From Bremerella sp. TYQ1 (GTDB lineage Bacteria; Planctomycetota; Planctomycetia; Pirellulales; Pirellulaceae), in assembly GCF_020150455.1 (NCBI RefSeq), contig NZ_CP083740.1, forward strand, positions 4,588,001-4,652,000: DNA of 64,000 nucleotides. Reading direction: 5' to 3'. The first letter of the stretch is position 1. Each line of letters starts with the position of its first letter. The position numbers and the translations under genes are program-made. The notes beneath the pieces are model-generated. The model was not told where the DNA came from. It ran no database searches and saw only the letters and a list, made by a program, of their open reading frames with translations. Below are positions 43,838 through 52,856 of the stretch, in pieces.

Positions 43838-44521
43838 TTATTCCGGCTTGCGGGCAGCCCACGTCCAGTGACGGTCGGACGTCATCTGAACCGTTTCCGG
43901 TTCAAAGCCGAGCGAAGAAACCATCTCGCGGATTTCTTCCAAAGACAAAGCAGCGTGCAGCGATTCGGCGAACAGCTTTTGTGCCTCTTCGGTTTCTTCG
44001 CCGCAATAGGTACTGACCAGATGATCGAGTTCCTCTTTCGACTCGGGGCGATAAAGATCGCGGAAGAAGAGCCACCCGCCAGGTGCGGCCAGGCGGACGC
44101 TTTCTTTCAGCACCGCCAGCGGTTCGGGAATGTGATGCACGATGGTGTTCGACATCACGCCGGTGAAGAAGCCATCTTCGTAGTCGGTTTGCTTCGCGTC
44201 GAGTCGTGCTAACTGAACGCGATCGAGCAGGCCGGCGATATCGATGTTGATCTTGGCGACGTCGAGCATCGCGATCGAAGCATCAGCTCCCATAATTCGA
44301 CACTGCGGGAGGCGATCGGCCAAGAGAATGGGAATGCGTGCGGTGCCGGTGCCGACGTCCAAAATGTCGATCATCTCCGCTTCCCTATCGGGATGCACAT
44401 TCAGGAACGCGATCAGATCGGTCACGAACGCATCGTTGACGGCATGATGGTCCATGTCGTCGTAGGTCATAGCCTCTTGCGGTGTGTCCATTACTTCGGG
44501 TTCAAGAATGCGTTCGAGCAT
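43838..44521 (-). CDS. SAM-dependent class I methyltransferase
   Basis: 227 residues from the ATG at 44521, 4 nt after the permease stop. The SAM motif is DILDVGTGTARIPILLADR, motif II is RIMGADASIAMLDVAKINI and motif III-like sequence is GVMSNTIVHHIPEP followed by GGWLFFRDLYRP. This is the UbiE/Methyltransf_11/25 fold, acting on small molecules. Close coupling to the permease gene suggests a related substrate, but which is unknown. Confidence 0.88.
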   Translation of the reverse strand: MLERILEPEVMDTPQEAMTYDDMDHHAVNDAFVTDLIAFLNVHPDREAEMIDILDVGTGTARIPILLADRLPQCRIMGADASIAMLDVAKINIDIAGLLDRVQLARLDAKQTDYEDGFFTGVMSNTIVHHIPEPLAVLKESVRLAAPGGWLFFRDLYRPESKEELDHLVSTYCGEETEEAQKLFAESLHAALSLEEIREMVSSLGFEPETVQMTSDRHWTWAARKPE

Positions 44522-44525
44522 CGAT

Positions 44526-46358
44526 CTAGCTTTCTGGTTCGTGGTCGGGGACTTCACGTGGGGGCGAGGTGTGCTGCCAAAGACCGCACACCAACAGGAC
44601 AACGGTCACGCAGACATAGGCCCACATCATATAGATAGGTCCCTGCCCTGCCGCTGCGGCCGGCATGTCGACGTTGTTCCATCCTAGCACCAGCTTACCA
44701 CTGGGAAATGGCGAGTGAATCACCCCGAACAAACTGAACGCCCCACAAACGAGGGCAAACACGGCCGCTGTGTAAAGGCGACGATCGATGATGAATGCCA
44801 GAATGGCGGCCCACAGCATGCTTGTCAGGATGAAGCCGCCGGCCAGCATACGTAGCGTTTGCAGCTTCACCGCGAGTCCGGTCGCGTGGGAATGCCCTTC
44901 CGCGTCGGGAGGCGTTTGCATGTCGCCGAAGCTATGGCTGCGAAGCGTTTGGATCATGCCGCCCAAGTCTTCGCGGTTTTCGGTCAACTGACTAAGGCCT
45001 TCCTCGTCGAGATGCCCTTGGTCGACTAGTTTCTGCCACCGCTGCGTCTCAGCATCTTGCTGCTCGACCATGGCAGCTTCCATCTGAAACGAAAGCCCGG
45101 TGTAGTTGCCTTGGAGGTCGCCGATATAGATCAGCACCAATGCCGCAAGGGCTGGAATGCAGGCAATCGAAACGGCCGGATAATGCCTCTTGGGTGTCGC
45201 TTGGAAGCTTTGCGAGGTGATCTCGAGCCCGATGAATACGAGGATTGGAAAGACGGTCGGTTTGGGAATAAGCCAATACAGAAAGCCGAAGTAGCCGAAC
45301 ACGCCTGCCCCGCCGACGAAGATGGCGGTAGCTAACGTGTACGCCGCGCGGCCTCCCATCGCTTTGTACGCTGGATGCCCAATGTACGGTGTCGTTTGAA
45401 TGACGCCGCCACACAGCCCTGCGACCAGCGTCGCGATCGCTTCGGCTCCGATGATGCGATTGGTGTCGTATTCGTCGCCGGCGGCTGCAGCACTTTCGAC
45501 GCAGTCGATCCCACCAATCACAGTGGCCAATGCAAAGGGGATGACGATCGGCAGGTATTGAGCCGCTTCGAGGAACTTGGCCTGAGTGAGCCACTCGAAG
45601 CGAAAGACGGCCAGCCAGTCGGTAGGTAAGAGTGCATCGGCGGGATGAAAGTTGATCGCTTCCGGCGTCGCTCCGAGAATGCCCAGTCCATGCATCGCGT
45701 AGTAAATGGCCCCACTGACGATCAGTGCCGCGGCGGCCCCAGGGATTTTGAAGGGAAGCCGGATATGGGCGACAAGCGTGATTAGCACGATCGAAAGGGC
45801 CGTCATACCGACGATCGGAAAGTGCAACGCTTCGATGAACGGCAGGAAGCTAATGAGCACCAACGCGATCGCCGCTAGCGAACCGAGAAGGCCGGCGCGA
45901 GGAATGACTTTGCGGATCCAACTTGAGCTGAACGCAAAAAAGGATTTGAAAATTCCGGACAAGACAATGGACCAAATGCCAATATGCCACGTACGGATAG
46001 CAGCCTCATCTGCTGTCAGTTGTAATTCTTGGGTTCCAAAGGCAAACGACGGCCCCAAAACGAAAAACACCATTCCAAAGGTACTCGGTGTATCGAGACC
46101 TAAAGGCATGGCAGTTATATCGTTACGACCACTCCTTTTCGCCAGACTCAGGGCCATCCAGAAGAAAATCAGGTCGCCTACAAGCACTCCAATTGCCGTT
46201 CCCGGGACCATGTGTCCGATGGCGAACGTTGTAGGAAAGTCAAAGACCGCCGCTAGCAAGCCGATTGTTAGCAACAAGTCGGCAATGTTATCTAACATCA
46301 AGCCAAAGAAGGCGTTAACGTCGCCTGCAACGGCCCATTTGTATTTGTTCTGGTTCAT
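44526..46358 (-). CDS. NCS2-like (xanthine/uracil/ascorbate-type) permease
   Basis: 610 residues with about 12-14 transmembrane segments. The N-terminal region (AVAGDVNAFFGLMLDNIADL) and the central VIGGIDCVESAAAAGDEYDT, followed by LVAGLCGGVIQTTPYIGHPA, resemble AzgA/NCS2-family transporters for purines or related compounds. There is a hydrophilic stretch near residues 440-510 (EQQDAETQRWQKLVDQG) not seen in small NCS2 members. The substrate is not predictable. The gene leads a two-gene unit with the methyltransferase 4 nt downstream. Confidence 0.78.
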   Translation of the reverse strand: MNQNKYKWAVAGDVNAFFGLMLDNIADLLLTIGLLAAVFDFPTTFAIGHMVPGTAIGVLVGDLIFFWMALSLAKRSGRNDITAMPLGLDTPSTFGMVFFVLGPSFAFGTQELQLTADEAAIRTWHIGIWSIVLSGIFKSFFAFSSSWIRKVIPRAGLLGSLAAIALVLISFLPFIEALHFPIVGMTALSIVLITLVAHIRLPFKIPGAAAALIVSGAIYYAMHGLGILGATPEAINFHPADALLPTDWLAVFRFEWLTQAKFLEAAQYLPIVIPFALATVIGGIDCVESAAAAGDEYDTNRIIGAEAIATLVAGLCGGVIQTTPYIGHPAYKAMGGRAAYTLATAIFVGGAGVFGYFGFLYWLIPKPTVFPILVFIGLEITSQSFQATPKRHYPAVSIACIPALAALVLIYIGDLQGNYTGLSFQMEAAMVEQQDAETQRWQKLVDQGHLDEEGLSQLTENREDLGGMIQTLRSHSFGDMQTPPDAEGHSHATGLAVKLQTLRMLAGGFILTSMLWAAILAFIIDRRLYTAAVFALVCGAFSLFGVIHSPFPSGKLVLGWNNVDMPAAAAGQGPIYMMWAYVCVTVVLLVCGLWQHTSPPREVPDHEPES

Positions 46359-46598
46359 TTTTCCTCTTTCGGCACGGGCGTTGCATTAGGGGTTGATCGA
46401 GTTTATGAGCCTGTCATGGGGCTGTCAATTCTCGACCATCTCCCCCACGCAAAGCTCCGCTAGGAGTGCCAGCGTGGTAGAATACGGATCGCGGCGATGG
46501 TCGGAAGGCACCTTCGGCAAGCCTTTTCAGAGGTTTGTGTGAAGATTGCTCCCATCAGGAAACGGATTTCGAACCATTGCTGGGAACCTTCGTAGAAA

Positions 46599-47258
46599 AT
46601 GACAACTGCCACACTTGAAATGACGTCGAGTTATTCCGACCCATCGCTCGTTCAACCCAAATCCGACGAGGATTTGCTGTTGGCGTACAGAGATTCGGGG
46701 AATCGAGAGTACTTCCAGAAGTTGGTTCAGCGTTACGAACGCGAACTGTTCAACTATCTGCGACGGTACTTGGGGGACCCCGAAATGGCGGAGGATGTGT
46801 TTCAGGCTGCCTTTCTGCAAGTGCACCTGAAGTGCGATACCTTCGAGGAAGGACGTCGTTTCCGCCCTTGGCTGTACACGATTGCCACGAATCAAGCGAT
46901 CGACGCTCAGCGTAAGACGAAGCGCCACAAGATGGTCAGCTTGGATCGCGCTGGCAACGGTAACGAACAGCAAGAGACTGGGTCCCTGGTCGATTTGCTG
47001 GTCAGTGCCGAGCCGGGGCCGATGTCGCAGATGGACGATTTAGAACGACAACGCGTCATGCGTGATGCCGTTCAACAACTGCCCGAATCGTTGAAGACCG
47101 CCGTCGTGTTGGTCTACTACCAAGGTTTGAAGTACCGCGAAGCCGCGGACATCTTGGAGATTCCGGTCGGTACCGTTAAAAGTCGATTGCACACTGCCGT
47201 GCAAAAACTTACCGAAGCTTGGAACGAAGTTTATACCCCAGATGACGATGACGCGTGA
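46599..47258 (+). CDS. ECF RNA polymerase sigma factor
   Basis: 219 residues. Region 2: YFQKLVQRYERELFNYLRRY, MAEDVFQAAFLQVHLKCDTF and FRPWLYTIATNQAIDAQRKT. Region 4: QLPESLKTAVVLVYYQGLKY then REAADILEIPVGTVKSRL. It overlaps the downstream anti-sigma/DUF1559 gene by 17 bp, so the two are translationally coupled and the second is almost certainly its regulator. No strong ribosome site precedes the ATG. Confidence 0.94.
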   Translation: MTTATLEMTSSYSDPSLVQPKSDEDLLLAYRDSGNREYFQKLVQRYERELFNYLRRYLGDPEMAEDVFQAAFLQVHLKCDTFEEGRRFRPWLYTIATNQAIDAQRKTKRHKMVSLDRAGNGNEQQETGSLVDLLVSAEPGPMSQMDDLERQRVMRDAVQQLPESLKTAVVLVYYQGLKYREAADILEIPVGTVKSRLHTAVQKLTEAWNEVYTPDDDDA

Positions 47259-48285
47259 GCATTGGTTGGGCTACCTGATGGGGGCCCTGGATGAAAACGA
47301 GCACGCCTCGGTCGAACGGCAAATTGCTGAAGACCCTCGCGCTGCGGAAGAATTAGATCAACTTCGAACCCACCTGAACTTGATGTCCGATGGCCTCGAC
47401 GAGGCTGCCCCACCGGCCGGACTTGCTTCGCGAACGTGTGCGATGTTGGATAGTCCCAACTTGTTCGCGGAAATCCTCGACCCAACTCCCCCGGAAGATG
47501 CCGCTGCGCCGCAACCGAAGTCGCCACATGCGTTTGACTCGATCGGCGGAGGCAATCCGAACTTCACATTAATGGATATGATGGTCGCCCTGGGTGCCTG
47601 CGTGGCAGCGGTGGCGATTTTCTTCCCCGCGCTGGCCAGCTCTCGAATGCTCGCCACGCGACTGCAATGCGAAAACAATCTCCGCCAGGTTGGAATGGCT
47701 CTGCAGGAATTTGCGACCGGCAATGCCGAGAAACGCTATCCGGCAATCGCCACGACTGGGCCTCTTTCGGTCGCAGGCGCTTATGCTCCTCGCCTGATTA
47801 ACGACGGTTTCATTCGCCATCCTGAAGTCGTTCGCTGTGCCGAAAAGAACAAAATACTCGGCGAAGACGCCCATCTACCGACGGTCGAAGAACTGCTGAC
47901 CGTCCCAGAGCCGCAAGTTGCGAAGCTGCAAGATGGTTTAGGTAACGTTTACAGTTACAACCTGGGTAACCTGCATAATGGGACGCTCAAGGCTCCGCTG
48001 ATGCGAGGACGTTCGCTCTACCCTGTCGCTGCGGATATTGTCCGGGTAAACGATGGCGAGATCGCCCCGCAAGGGCACGAAGATGGCCGTTTCAATATCC
48101 TTTTCGACGACGGTCACGTCGAGTTCATCAGCTTGGAAGACCTGCCGAAATCGATGAAGCAGTACTTCCTGAACGATGAAGGGCACGTTGCCGCTGGCGT
48201 GAACGAAGACGATGCGGTCGTCGCCCATGGTACCGCTCACCCTGTGATGAACCTGCCGGCTGCCGATGGCGACCAAGCAGAATAG
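47242..48285 (+). CDS. Anti-sigma factor with C-terminal DUF1559-like extracytoplasmic domain
   Basis: 347 residues. The N-terminal 60 residues (HWLGYLMGALDENEHASVER) follow the usual planctomycete anti-sigma start, without the zinc motif. One membrane segment lies near 115-135 (MDMMVALGACVAAVAIFFP). The outside part starts QCENNLRQVGMALQEFAT and ends FNILFDDGHVEFISLEDL, which match the [15 protein letters not shown] and H-x9-DG hallmarks of DUF1559. It could let a DUF1559-type signal on the outside control the sigma factor inside. This fusion is unusual and is discussed in the findings. Confidence 0.82.
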   Translation: MTMTREHWLGYLMGALDENEHASVERQIAEDPRAAEELDQLRTHLNLMSDGLDEAAPPAGLASRTCAMLDSPNLFAEILDPTPPEDAAAPQPKSPHAFDSIGGGNPNFTLMDMMVALGACVAAVAIFFPALASSRMLATRLQCENNLRQVGMALQEFATGNAEKRYPAIATTGPLSVAGAYAPRLINDGFIRHPEVVRCAEKNKILGEDAHLPTVEELLTVPEPQVAKLQDGLGNVYSYNLGNLHNGTLKAPLMRGRSLYPVAADIVRVNDGEIAPQGHEDGRFNILFDDGHVEFISLEDLPKSMKQYFLNDEGHVAAGVNEDDAVVAHGTAHPVMNLPAADGDQAE

Positions 48286-48306
48286 TTTGCTTTGTGTGAT
48301 AAAAAT

Positions 48307-48391
48307 ACGCCCTATTTCTTCCGTTTTATACGCTTAGGGCGTTAAGATTTAATGAGCCAAGGCCGAATCGGGTTTGATTCCCCTTGGCTCA
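48307..48391 (+). terminator. Tandem hairpins after the sigma / anti-sigma unit
   Basis: ACGCCCTA (48307-48314) pairs with TAGGGCGT (48335-48342), then TGAGCCAAGG (48353-48362) pairs with CCTTGGCTCA (48382-48391). T-runs after them are weak (AATTGCTATTC), so termination may need both. They lie just after the stop at 48285. Confidence 0.55.
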
Positions 48392-48464
48392 ATTGCTATT
48401 CTTACGAAACGATAGCAATATCTCCCCCCGGAACAGACTTTAAGTATCAGGCAAGACGTCGCAC

Positions 48465-48728
48465 GTGATCGACCCTCGCTCCCAATCTATCTCCGCTTCG
48501 AAGAACCAAGTCAAACAGGCGGTTCAGCTTGGTTTTTATATCGGCTCCGGCCTTGGCTTGGCTGTTGGATCGGCCGTGGCTGTGCTGCTGGGTAGCAACC
48601 TGATTTGGCAGTCAGGCGGTTTGGTCGTCGGTGCCACGCTGGGCATGTGCGGCGGAATGACGCTCTCGTGGCTCAAGCGACGCTTGAAGCCTGCCCCGGC
48701 TCCGGCCTATCGCCCGACCGGTTCTTAG
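48465..48728 (+). CDS. Small membrane protein with two helices
   Basis: 87 residues from a GTG. Two adjacent hydrophobic segments (about 24-45 and 50-68, rich in Gly and Ala) flank a short turn, followed by a basic stretch (LKRRLKPAPAPAYRP). It resembles small glycine-zipper membrane proteins. Function unknown; it stands alone before a repeat-rich gap. Confidence 0.6.
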   Translation: MIDPRSQSISASKNQVKQAVQLGFYIGSGLGLAVGSAVAVLLGSNLIWQSGGLVVGATLGMCGGMTLSWLKRRLKPAPAPAYRPTGS

Positions 48729-48804
48729 TCGCTCTGCGGCTCTCTCTGGATAGAAATCATGCGGCGCTAAACGTACGCGCTGGGTACTTTCCGCAAGCCT
48801 CGCC

Positions 48805-48958
48805 GGGTGGTCCGGGGTTGTAAGCCCGGATCGGCGTAGCCGACAAGAGGCGGATCGTTTGAGTAAGAATTGATTTGTGGCAGCCACCAGAGATCAAGCC
48901 GGGTCTTATCTGCCTCTTGTGGCCTTCGGCCATCCGGGTTTACAAACCCGGACCACCC
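48805..48958. repeat. Inverted-repeat element D (MITE-like)
   Basis: Terminal arms at 48805-48830 (beginning GGGTGGTCCGGGG) and 48933-48958 are complementary at 24 of 26 positions. An inner pair ACAAGAGGC (48843-48851) and GCCTCTTGT (48912-48920) is perfect. The whole 154-bp unit could form a long hairpin. No transposase is present. It lies in the convergent gap between the small membrane gene and the anti-sigma gene ending at 49011. Confidence 0.82.
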
Positions 48959-49010
48959 TTTTTCGGGCTAGCAAGATCGTTCGCTCGGTGCCAAGTTTGC
49001 CGATTGCGGC

Positions 49011-49703
49011 TTACTCGGTGTGGCAGTGTTGGCAGCGATTGACGAGGGCGAGAAGCTGCGGGCCTTCCAGCGAAACGGGATCGGTATGATCTTCGTGATC
49101 GGAGTCGGCGTGATGGCATTGGCAGCAGCAGTGAACTTTGGTGAATTGCTGCCCGGAAAGATGCAGTAGCAGCTTGCCATCGGCTTCGTTGTTTTGCTGA
49201 GCCAGTTCCAGCGAGGCCAGCGTGCAGACAGGTCGTTCGGCTGCCCAGGGACCGAAGTTCAAAGCATTGCTATCGCCATCGGAAGCCAATCGATTTCCGG
49301 TCGGGGCGACGCGGTTGCTATCGTTCGCGCCGTCGTGCCAGCTTCCACTGACTGCCAGCATGATCATCAAACAAAGGGCCAATGCAATCAGCGGCCCTCG
49401 CACGGCGTCGATAATGTCGGACGTTGGTCGTTCATGCTGATCGGAGATGCAGCGACTGCTGGGCGTGCTATCACCGGACAGGAAGACCGGCAATGAAAAA
49501 TCTTCATCCGCCGTATCGGTTTGCCCCGTAGCTAACATGTCGGTTGCGGGACGTAGTGCTTCGGCCAATTCACGGCAGCTATGGCAAACGGTCAGATGAC
49601 GTTCAACAGGCAAGTCGGTTTCGTGATTACCCGTCGGGAATCGCCCGCGCGTGAGCACGTCGAACACGTCGTCGCAAGTTGGAAGATGGTGCGATTGGAT
49701 CAT
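49011..49703 (-). CDS. Zinc-type anti-sigma factor with two periplasmic CxxCH motifs
   Basis: 230 residues from the ATG at 49703, overlapping the sigma gene's end by 4 bp (ATGA). The cytoplasmic part has the zinc anti-sigma motif H-x3-C-x2-C at His36, Cys40 and Cys43 (ERHLTVCHSC). One membrane segment lies near 103-119 (GPLIALALCLMIMLAVSG). The outside part ends with HCCCQCHHAD (CxxCH at 193-197) and NRCQHCHTE (CxxCH at 224-228), each of which could bind heme c or, with the many nearby His and Cys, metal. Such a tail on an anti-sigma factor suggests redox or heme sensing. The heme reading is inference. Confidence 0.82.
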   Translation of the reverse strand: MIQSHHLPTCDDVFDVLTRGRFPTGNHETDLPVERHLTVCHSCRELAEALRPATDMLATGQTDTADEDFSLPVFLSGDSTPSSRCISDQHERPTSDIIDAVRGPLIALALCLMIMLAVSGSWHDGANDSNRVAPTGNRLASDGDSNALNFGPWAAERPVCTLASLELAQQNNEADGKLLLHLSGQQFTKVHCCCQCHHADSDHEDHTDPVSLEGPQLLALVNRCQHCHTE

Positions 49704-50320
49704 CGAACGTTTTCCTCGGAAAGTTCGTGGCACGTGTTCTGGATCAATTTGGCCAACTGAAGCAATCCATTGCGAACGCGAGCCTTGGCCGCTGGAAGCC
49801 CGATCCCCTGGGCGTCGGCGATTTCCTGAAATTTCATCTCGCCGAAAAACCGCAGGCGAATCGCTTCGGCTTGGATCGGCGTTAACTTGTCGAGCAGCTT
49901 CAATACCTGATCTCGGCGTTCGCTGTCGATCAAGCGGGACAACGCATTGCAGGGGACTTCCGTCTCCAGCGGTGAAGTCGCTTCCTCGCTGCGGCCGGCT
50001 TGCAACGTTGTCGATGTGACCGGCAGCTTCTTCCCTTTCTCACGCAGTCGATGGCAGACGTTCAGCAAGATCCGCCAGAGCCATGTGCGAAAGCTGTATC
50101 GCGAGTCGTACGTGTGCAGCCATTTGAAGCTGTTGAGGAACGCCTCTTGGACGGCGTCTTCGGCCAGCTGCGAGTCGCCCAGATAGCTGTAAGCGAGATT
50201 CAGCAGCGCTCGACGGTACCGTTTCACCACGACGGCATACTGATCCGCATCTCCAGCCAATACGGCCGAGAGGATCTCACCATCGGTCAATTCAGGATTC
50301 GCAGGGTCGGAAGAAGCCAT
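49700..50320 (-). CDS. ECF RNA polymerase sigma factor
   Basis: 206 residues from the ATG at 50320 (a TTG one codon upstream is also in frame). Region 2: YAVVVKRYRRALLNLAYSYL, QLAEDAVQEAFLNSFKWLHT and FRTWLWRILLNVCHRLREKG. Region 4: LDKLTPIQAEAIRLRFFGEM then KFQEIADAQGIGLPAAKARV. The ATGA overlap with the downstream CxxCH anti-sigma gene shows coupling. An upstream 800-bp gap carries dispersed repeats. Confidence 0.93.
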   Translation of the reverse strand: MASSDPANPELTDGEILSAVLAGDADQYAVVVKRYRRALLNLAYSYLGDSQLAEDAVQEAFLNSFKWLHTYDSRYSFRTWLWRILLNVCHRLREKGKKLPVTSTTLQAGRSEEATSPLETEVPCNALSRLIDSERRDQVLKLLDKLTPIQAEAIRLRFFGEMKFQEIADAQGIGLPAAKARVRNGLLQLAKLIQNTCHELSEENVR

Positions 50321-50437
50321 CAACAGGCCACCAGGCAGGACGCAGGGCAGGCATCGGGAACGTTCTAACCATTATAGCGCCACCCCTGTGAAAGAGATAC
50401 ATTTCGGGGAAGTTGTTGGCATAGAACGGTTTGCGGC

Positions 50438-50528
50438 GAGGGGACTGGAAAGCGATGGGAGCGTGCGTTTGGACTGGGGGCTTTCTCTTCTTGGAAGACA
50501 TGCCCATGCCGACATGAGCATGGCACCC
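50438..50528 (-). repeat. Composite repeat: B arm and family A copy 3
   Basis: GAGGGGACTGGAAAG at 50438-50452 equals the right arm of repeat B at 15113-15127, and 50494-50528 in reverse complement is a family A unit beginning GGGTGCCATGC and ending GGGCATGTCTTC. Read on the minus strand the order A then B-left arm is the same as at 14978-15026, so the two elements travel as a composite. Confidence 0.8.
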
Positions 50529-50781
50529 AGAGGATCGGCAGGCGTACCGTTTCTCAATGAACTTTGGAAACTATCCGCCAAGAAACGTTGAAAGTCCGGC
50601 TTTCTTACCAAGAGCCTTCGGTCGTACAAGAAAGGGCCATCAGAACTTAGCCCAAGTCCAGAGGAGAAGCGTTCCCTGGATTCTTGCCGTACCATCACAC
50701 TTTGGTAAGAGAGTCGGACTCTCAACTGAACTATCGTTCGTGAACGTGCGTCTTGTTCACTCACGATGTTCGCAAACCTTA

Positions 50782-50816
50782 ACCACCTGGGAAGATCCCC
50801 ACCTTGCCCAGGTGGT
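50782..50816. repeat. Short inverted repeat ACCACCTGGG/CCCAGGTGGT
   Basis: Perfect 10-bp arms at 50782-50791 and 50807-50816 around a 15-nt loop. No T-run follows. Possibly a further dispersed palindrome. Confidence 0.55.
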
Positions 50817-51121
50817 ACTGTTATCGAATGCCGCAGACCCAAAGATGATTGATACCCCTTTGCCAATTAGATTTCTTATCGCAGTCGGTGCAGTCGAGCG
50901 GAGTGTAGCGGTTGTGACGCCGAACGACCGGCATGGTCTTCCCCGTCGTGCAACTTGAAAGGTGTTGAGTCGTTCAGGGTTAGTGAAATCTGGCAGGAAA
51001 CACTCGATTTGCTTGCCGTTGACCCTGACGGGGGTTACGCTAATTCCCCATGCATGCTATCACCAGCTTGATGGCATTTTTGCACTGCCTGTTCCCCGTT
51101 GATCCATTTGTGTGAGCCGCC

Positions 51122-51859
51122 ATGAACGACAACGCTTCCCAGTCAGCGTACCCACGGAAGGGATGCCTGGCCGGTTGGATTTTTGCTTTCGTGGTAACGC
51201 CCCTGTTGGTGGCGGGACTCGTCTTTCTCGTGGCGATCCCTTGGCTGCGGATCCGAAACGAGCGCGCCGCCCAGCAGTTGCATAACGTCGCCGTGGCTCT
51301 GCACAACTATCACGACACTTATCGAAAGTTTCCCGCGTCTCGATACGACAGCGACGATGGGACCCCGCGGACGTCATGGCGAGCGATGTTGATCTCGCAA
51401 CAGAGTAAGGAACAGGGCGTTGATGCGTACGACTTCAACGAAGCGTGGGACAGCGAAAAGAACTTTCCTCTTTCCAAGCGGACTCCGGAACTGTTCAAGT
51501 CACCACTGAGCGATTGCTCTGGCGGAAAGACCCCGTTTGTTGTCGTGGTAGGTGAGCGAACGATTTTTCCTGCGAACCGCAATCTCAGTTTCGCGGCGAC
51601 AACTGATGGAACGGCCAACACGATCATGGTCGTCGCCGACTACGAGAACCCCGTCACGTGGAGCGAGCCGATCGACTTGACGTTGGAGCAGTTTCTGGAG
51701 CGATACAGTGGCGAGAACGCTGACACGCTGCTTCATGTGGCGATGATCGACAGCAACGTGTTTGCGTTTCGCGAAATTCCCGCCGCCGAGCTTCAGGCCA
51801 TGGTGGAACGCAACGATGGGATAGTCGTCGAATTTGACGAGTACGTGACCGATCGCTAA
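51122..51859 (+). CDS. DUF1559 family protein, array member 1
   Basis: 245 residues. A membrane segment near 22-45 (FAFVVTPLLVAGLVFLVAIP) is followed by the DUF1559 core: [33 protein letters not shown] and, near the end, VAMIDSNVFAFREIP in place of the usual H-x9-DG motif. It is the most divergent member and has a basic N-terminus without the prepilin cleavage motif. It is separated from member 2 by 220 bp carrying repeat C1. Function unknown; the family is planctomycete-typical and exported or membrane-anchored. Confidence 0.82.
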   Translation: MNDNASQSAYPRKGCLAGWIFAFVVTPLLVAGLVFLVAIPWLRIRNERAAQQLHNVAVALHNYHDTYRKFPASRYDSDDGTPRTSWRAMLISQQSKEQGVDAYDFNEAWDSEKNFPLSKRTPELFKSPLSDCSGGKTPFVVVVGERTIFPANRNLSFAATTDGTANTIMVVADYENPVTWSEPIDLTLEQFLERYSGENADTLLHVAMIDSNVFAFREIPAAELQAMVERNDGIVVEFDEYVTDR

Positions 51860-51914
51860 CGCAGGTCCTTGCCGATTCGTTGCACGCGTTGTAGCTGCAC
51901 GAGACAATCCATTG

Positions 51915-52048
51915 GTAGGGTCCGCTGTGGGGACGCGGCTGTAGACCCACGACCAAGATGGTTTCCCTGGGCATTTGACCGATCGTGTTGGCGTCAGGTT
52001 TAGTGCCTGCTTCACGCCACATTGCCGCGTCCGCACAGCGGACCCTAC
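51915..52048. repeat. Paired inverted repeat C, pair 1
   Basis: A 24-bp arm at 51915-51938 (starting GTAGGGTCCGCTGTG) is complementary to 52025-52048 at 23 of 24 positions. Each arm is itself a near-palindrome around GTCCGC/GCGGAC. A second pair occurs at 57396-57472, so the two pairs flank most of the DUF1559 array. Confidence 0.82.
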
Positions 52049-52079
52049 GCAACTCTCTTCATTCCAGCGGTGACCACTC

Positions 52080-52856
52080 ATGACCGAGCCGAAACCTCTC
52101 GTGCCGAATCCGGAACCTACCTACGAAGACAATTGGCGGGAGTTGTGGCGGATTTTGACGGCGGTCATGGGAATCGTGGCGCTGATCCTCTTGTGTGGTG
52201 GGTTCTTCATGCCAACTCTCGGCGGGCATGGCGGAGCATCGCGTCGTGCTTCTTCGATGAACAACTTAAAGCAGGTTGGCTTGGCCATTCAATTGAAGGC
52301 AAATTCTGATCCACGTTATCGTATGCCGCCGGTGGCGATTGTGGATGAAGCGGGGAATCCGCTTTTATCGTGGCGGGTTCTTCTGCTCCCAGAATTTGAT
52401 CGCCCTGATTTGCTGGAGAAGTTTGATCTCACCAAACCGTGGGACAGCCCCGAGAACTTGCCGTTGATCGAGCAAATGCCAGATATTTTTGCGTCGCCAT
52501 ACGACCGTGGCAGTGCCCGCGAAGGCAAAACGCCCTACAAAGCCATCACGCCTGACAGTTCCGAGTGGAGCACCGCGTGGGGGCAGCCTGGCCAGCGAAT
52601 GCGGATGAACCAATTCAAAGATGGCCAAAGCCAGACGATGATGGTGGTGGAAGATCTGACCGATCCCGTCGTCTGGACGAAGCCAGAAGACATCACCCCG
52701 TCCCAATACCTGAAGACGATCGATCACGGCGAATGGTCAAGCAAGTCGTTCCTTGTCGCGTTCGCCGATGGATCGGTCCAAATGTTTATCGACCCGACGG
52801 CCGAAGAGATTCAACCGATGCTGTACGCTGATGACGGCAAGGTTGCCAAAAAATGA
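52080..52856 (+). CDS. DUF1559 family protein, array member 2
   Basis: 258 residues. One membrane segment near 24-42 ([19 protein letters not shown]), then [60 protein letters not shown] and [20 protein letters not shown] (H-x9-DG-like). The short repeat of ADGSVQ is the family end motif. Ends overlapping member 3 by 4 bp (ATGA), so they are translationally coupled. Confidence 0.88.
   Translation: MTEPKPLVPNPEPTYEDNWRELWRILTAVMGIVALILLCGGFFMPTLGGHGGASRRASSMNNLKQVGLAIQLKANSDPRYRMPPVAIVDEAGNPLLSWRVLLLPEFDRPDLLEKFDLTKPWDSPENLPLIEQMPDIFASPYDRGSAREGKTPYKAITPDSSEWSTAWGQPGQRMRMNQFKDGQSQTMMVVEDLTDPVVWTKPEDITPSQYLKTIDHGEWSSKSFLVAFADGSVQMFIDPTAEEIQPMLYADDGKVAKK

Larger units (their letters stand above)
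50321..51121. other. Repeat-rich intergenic region between the ECF unit and the DUF1559 array
   Basis: About 800 bp with no gene I accept. It holds half of repeat B (50438-50452), a copy of repeat A (50494-50528) and a perfect 10-bp inverted repeat (50782-50816). A minus-strand reading frame of 164 codons (50372-50866) runs through these repeats and is probably not real. Confidence 0.6.

Noticed and set aside
50372..50866. Minus-strand open reading frame of 164 codons in the repeat-rich gap
   Set aside because: It runs straight through repeats A and B; the amino acids over 50494-50528 are just the translation of the dispersed repeat. No signal peptide, domain or ribosome site, and composition unlike neighbours.
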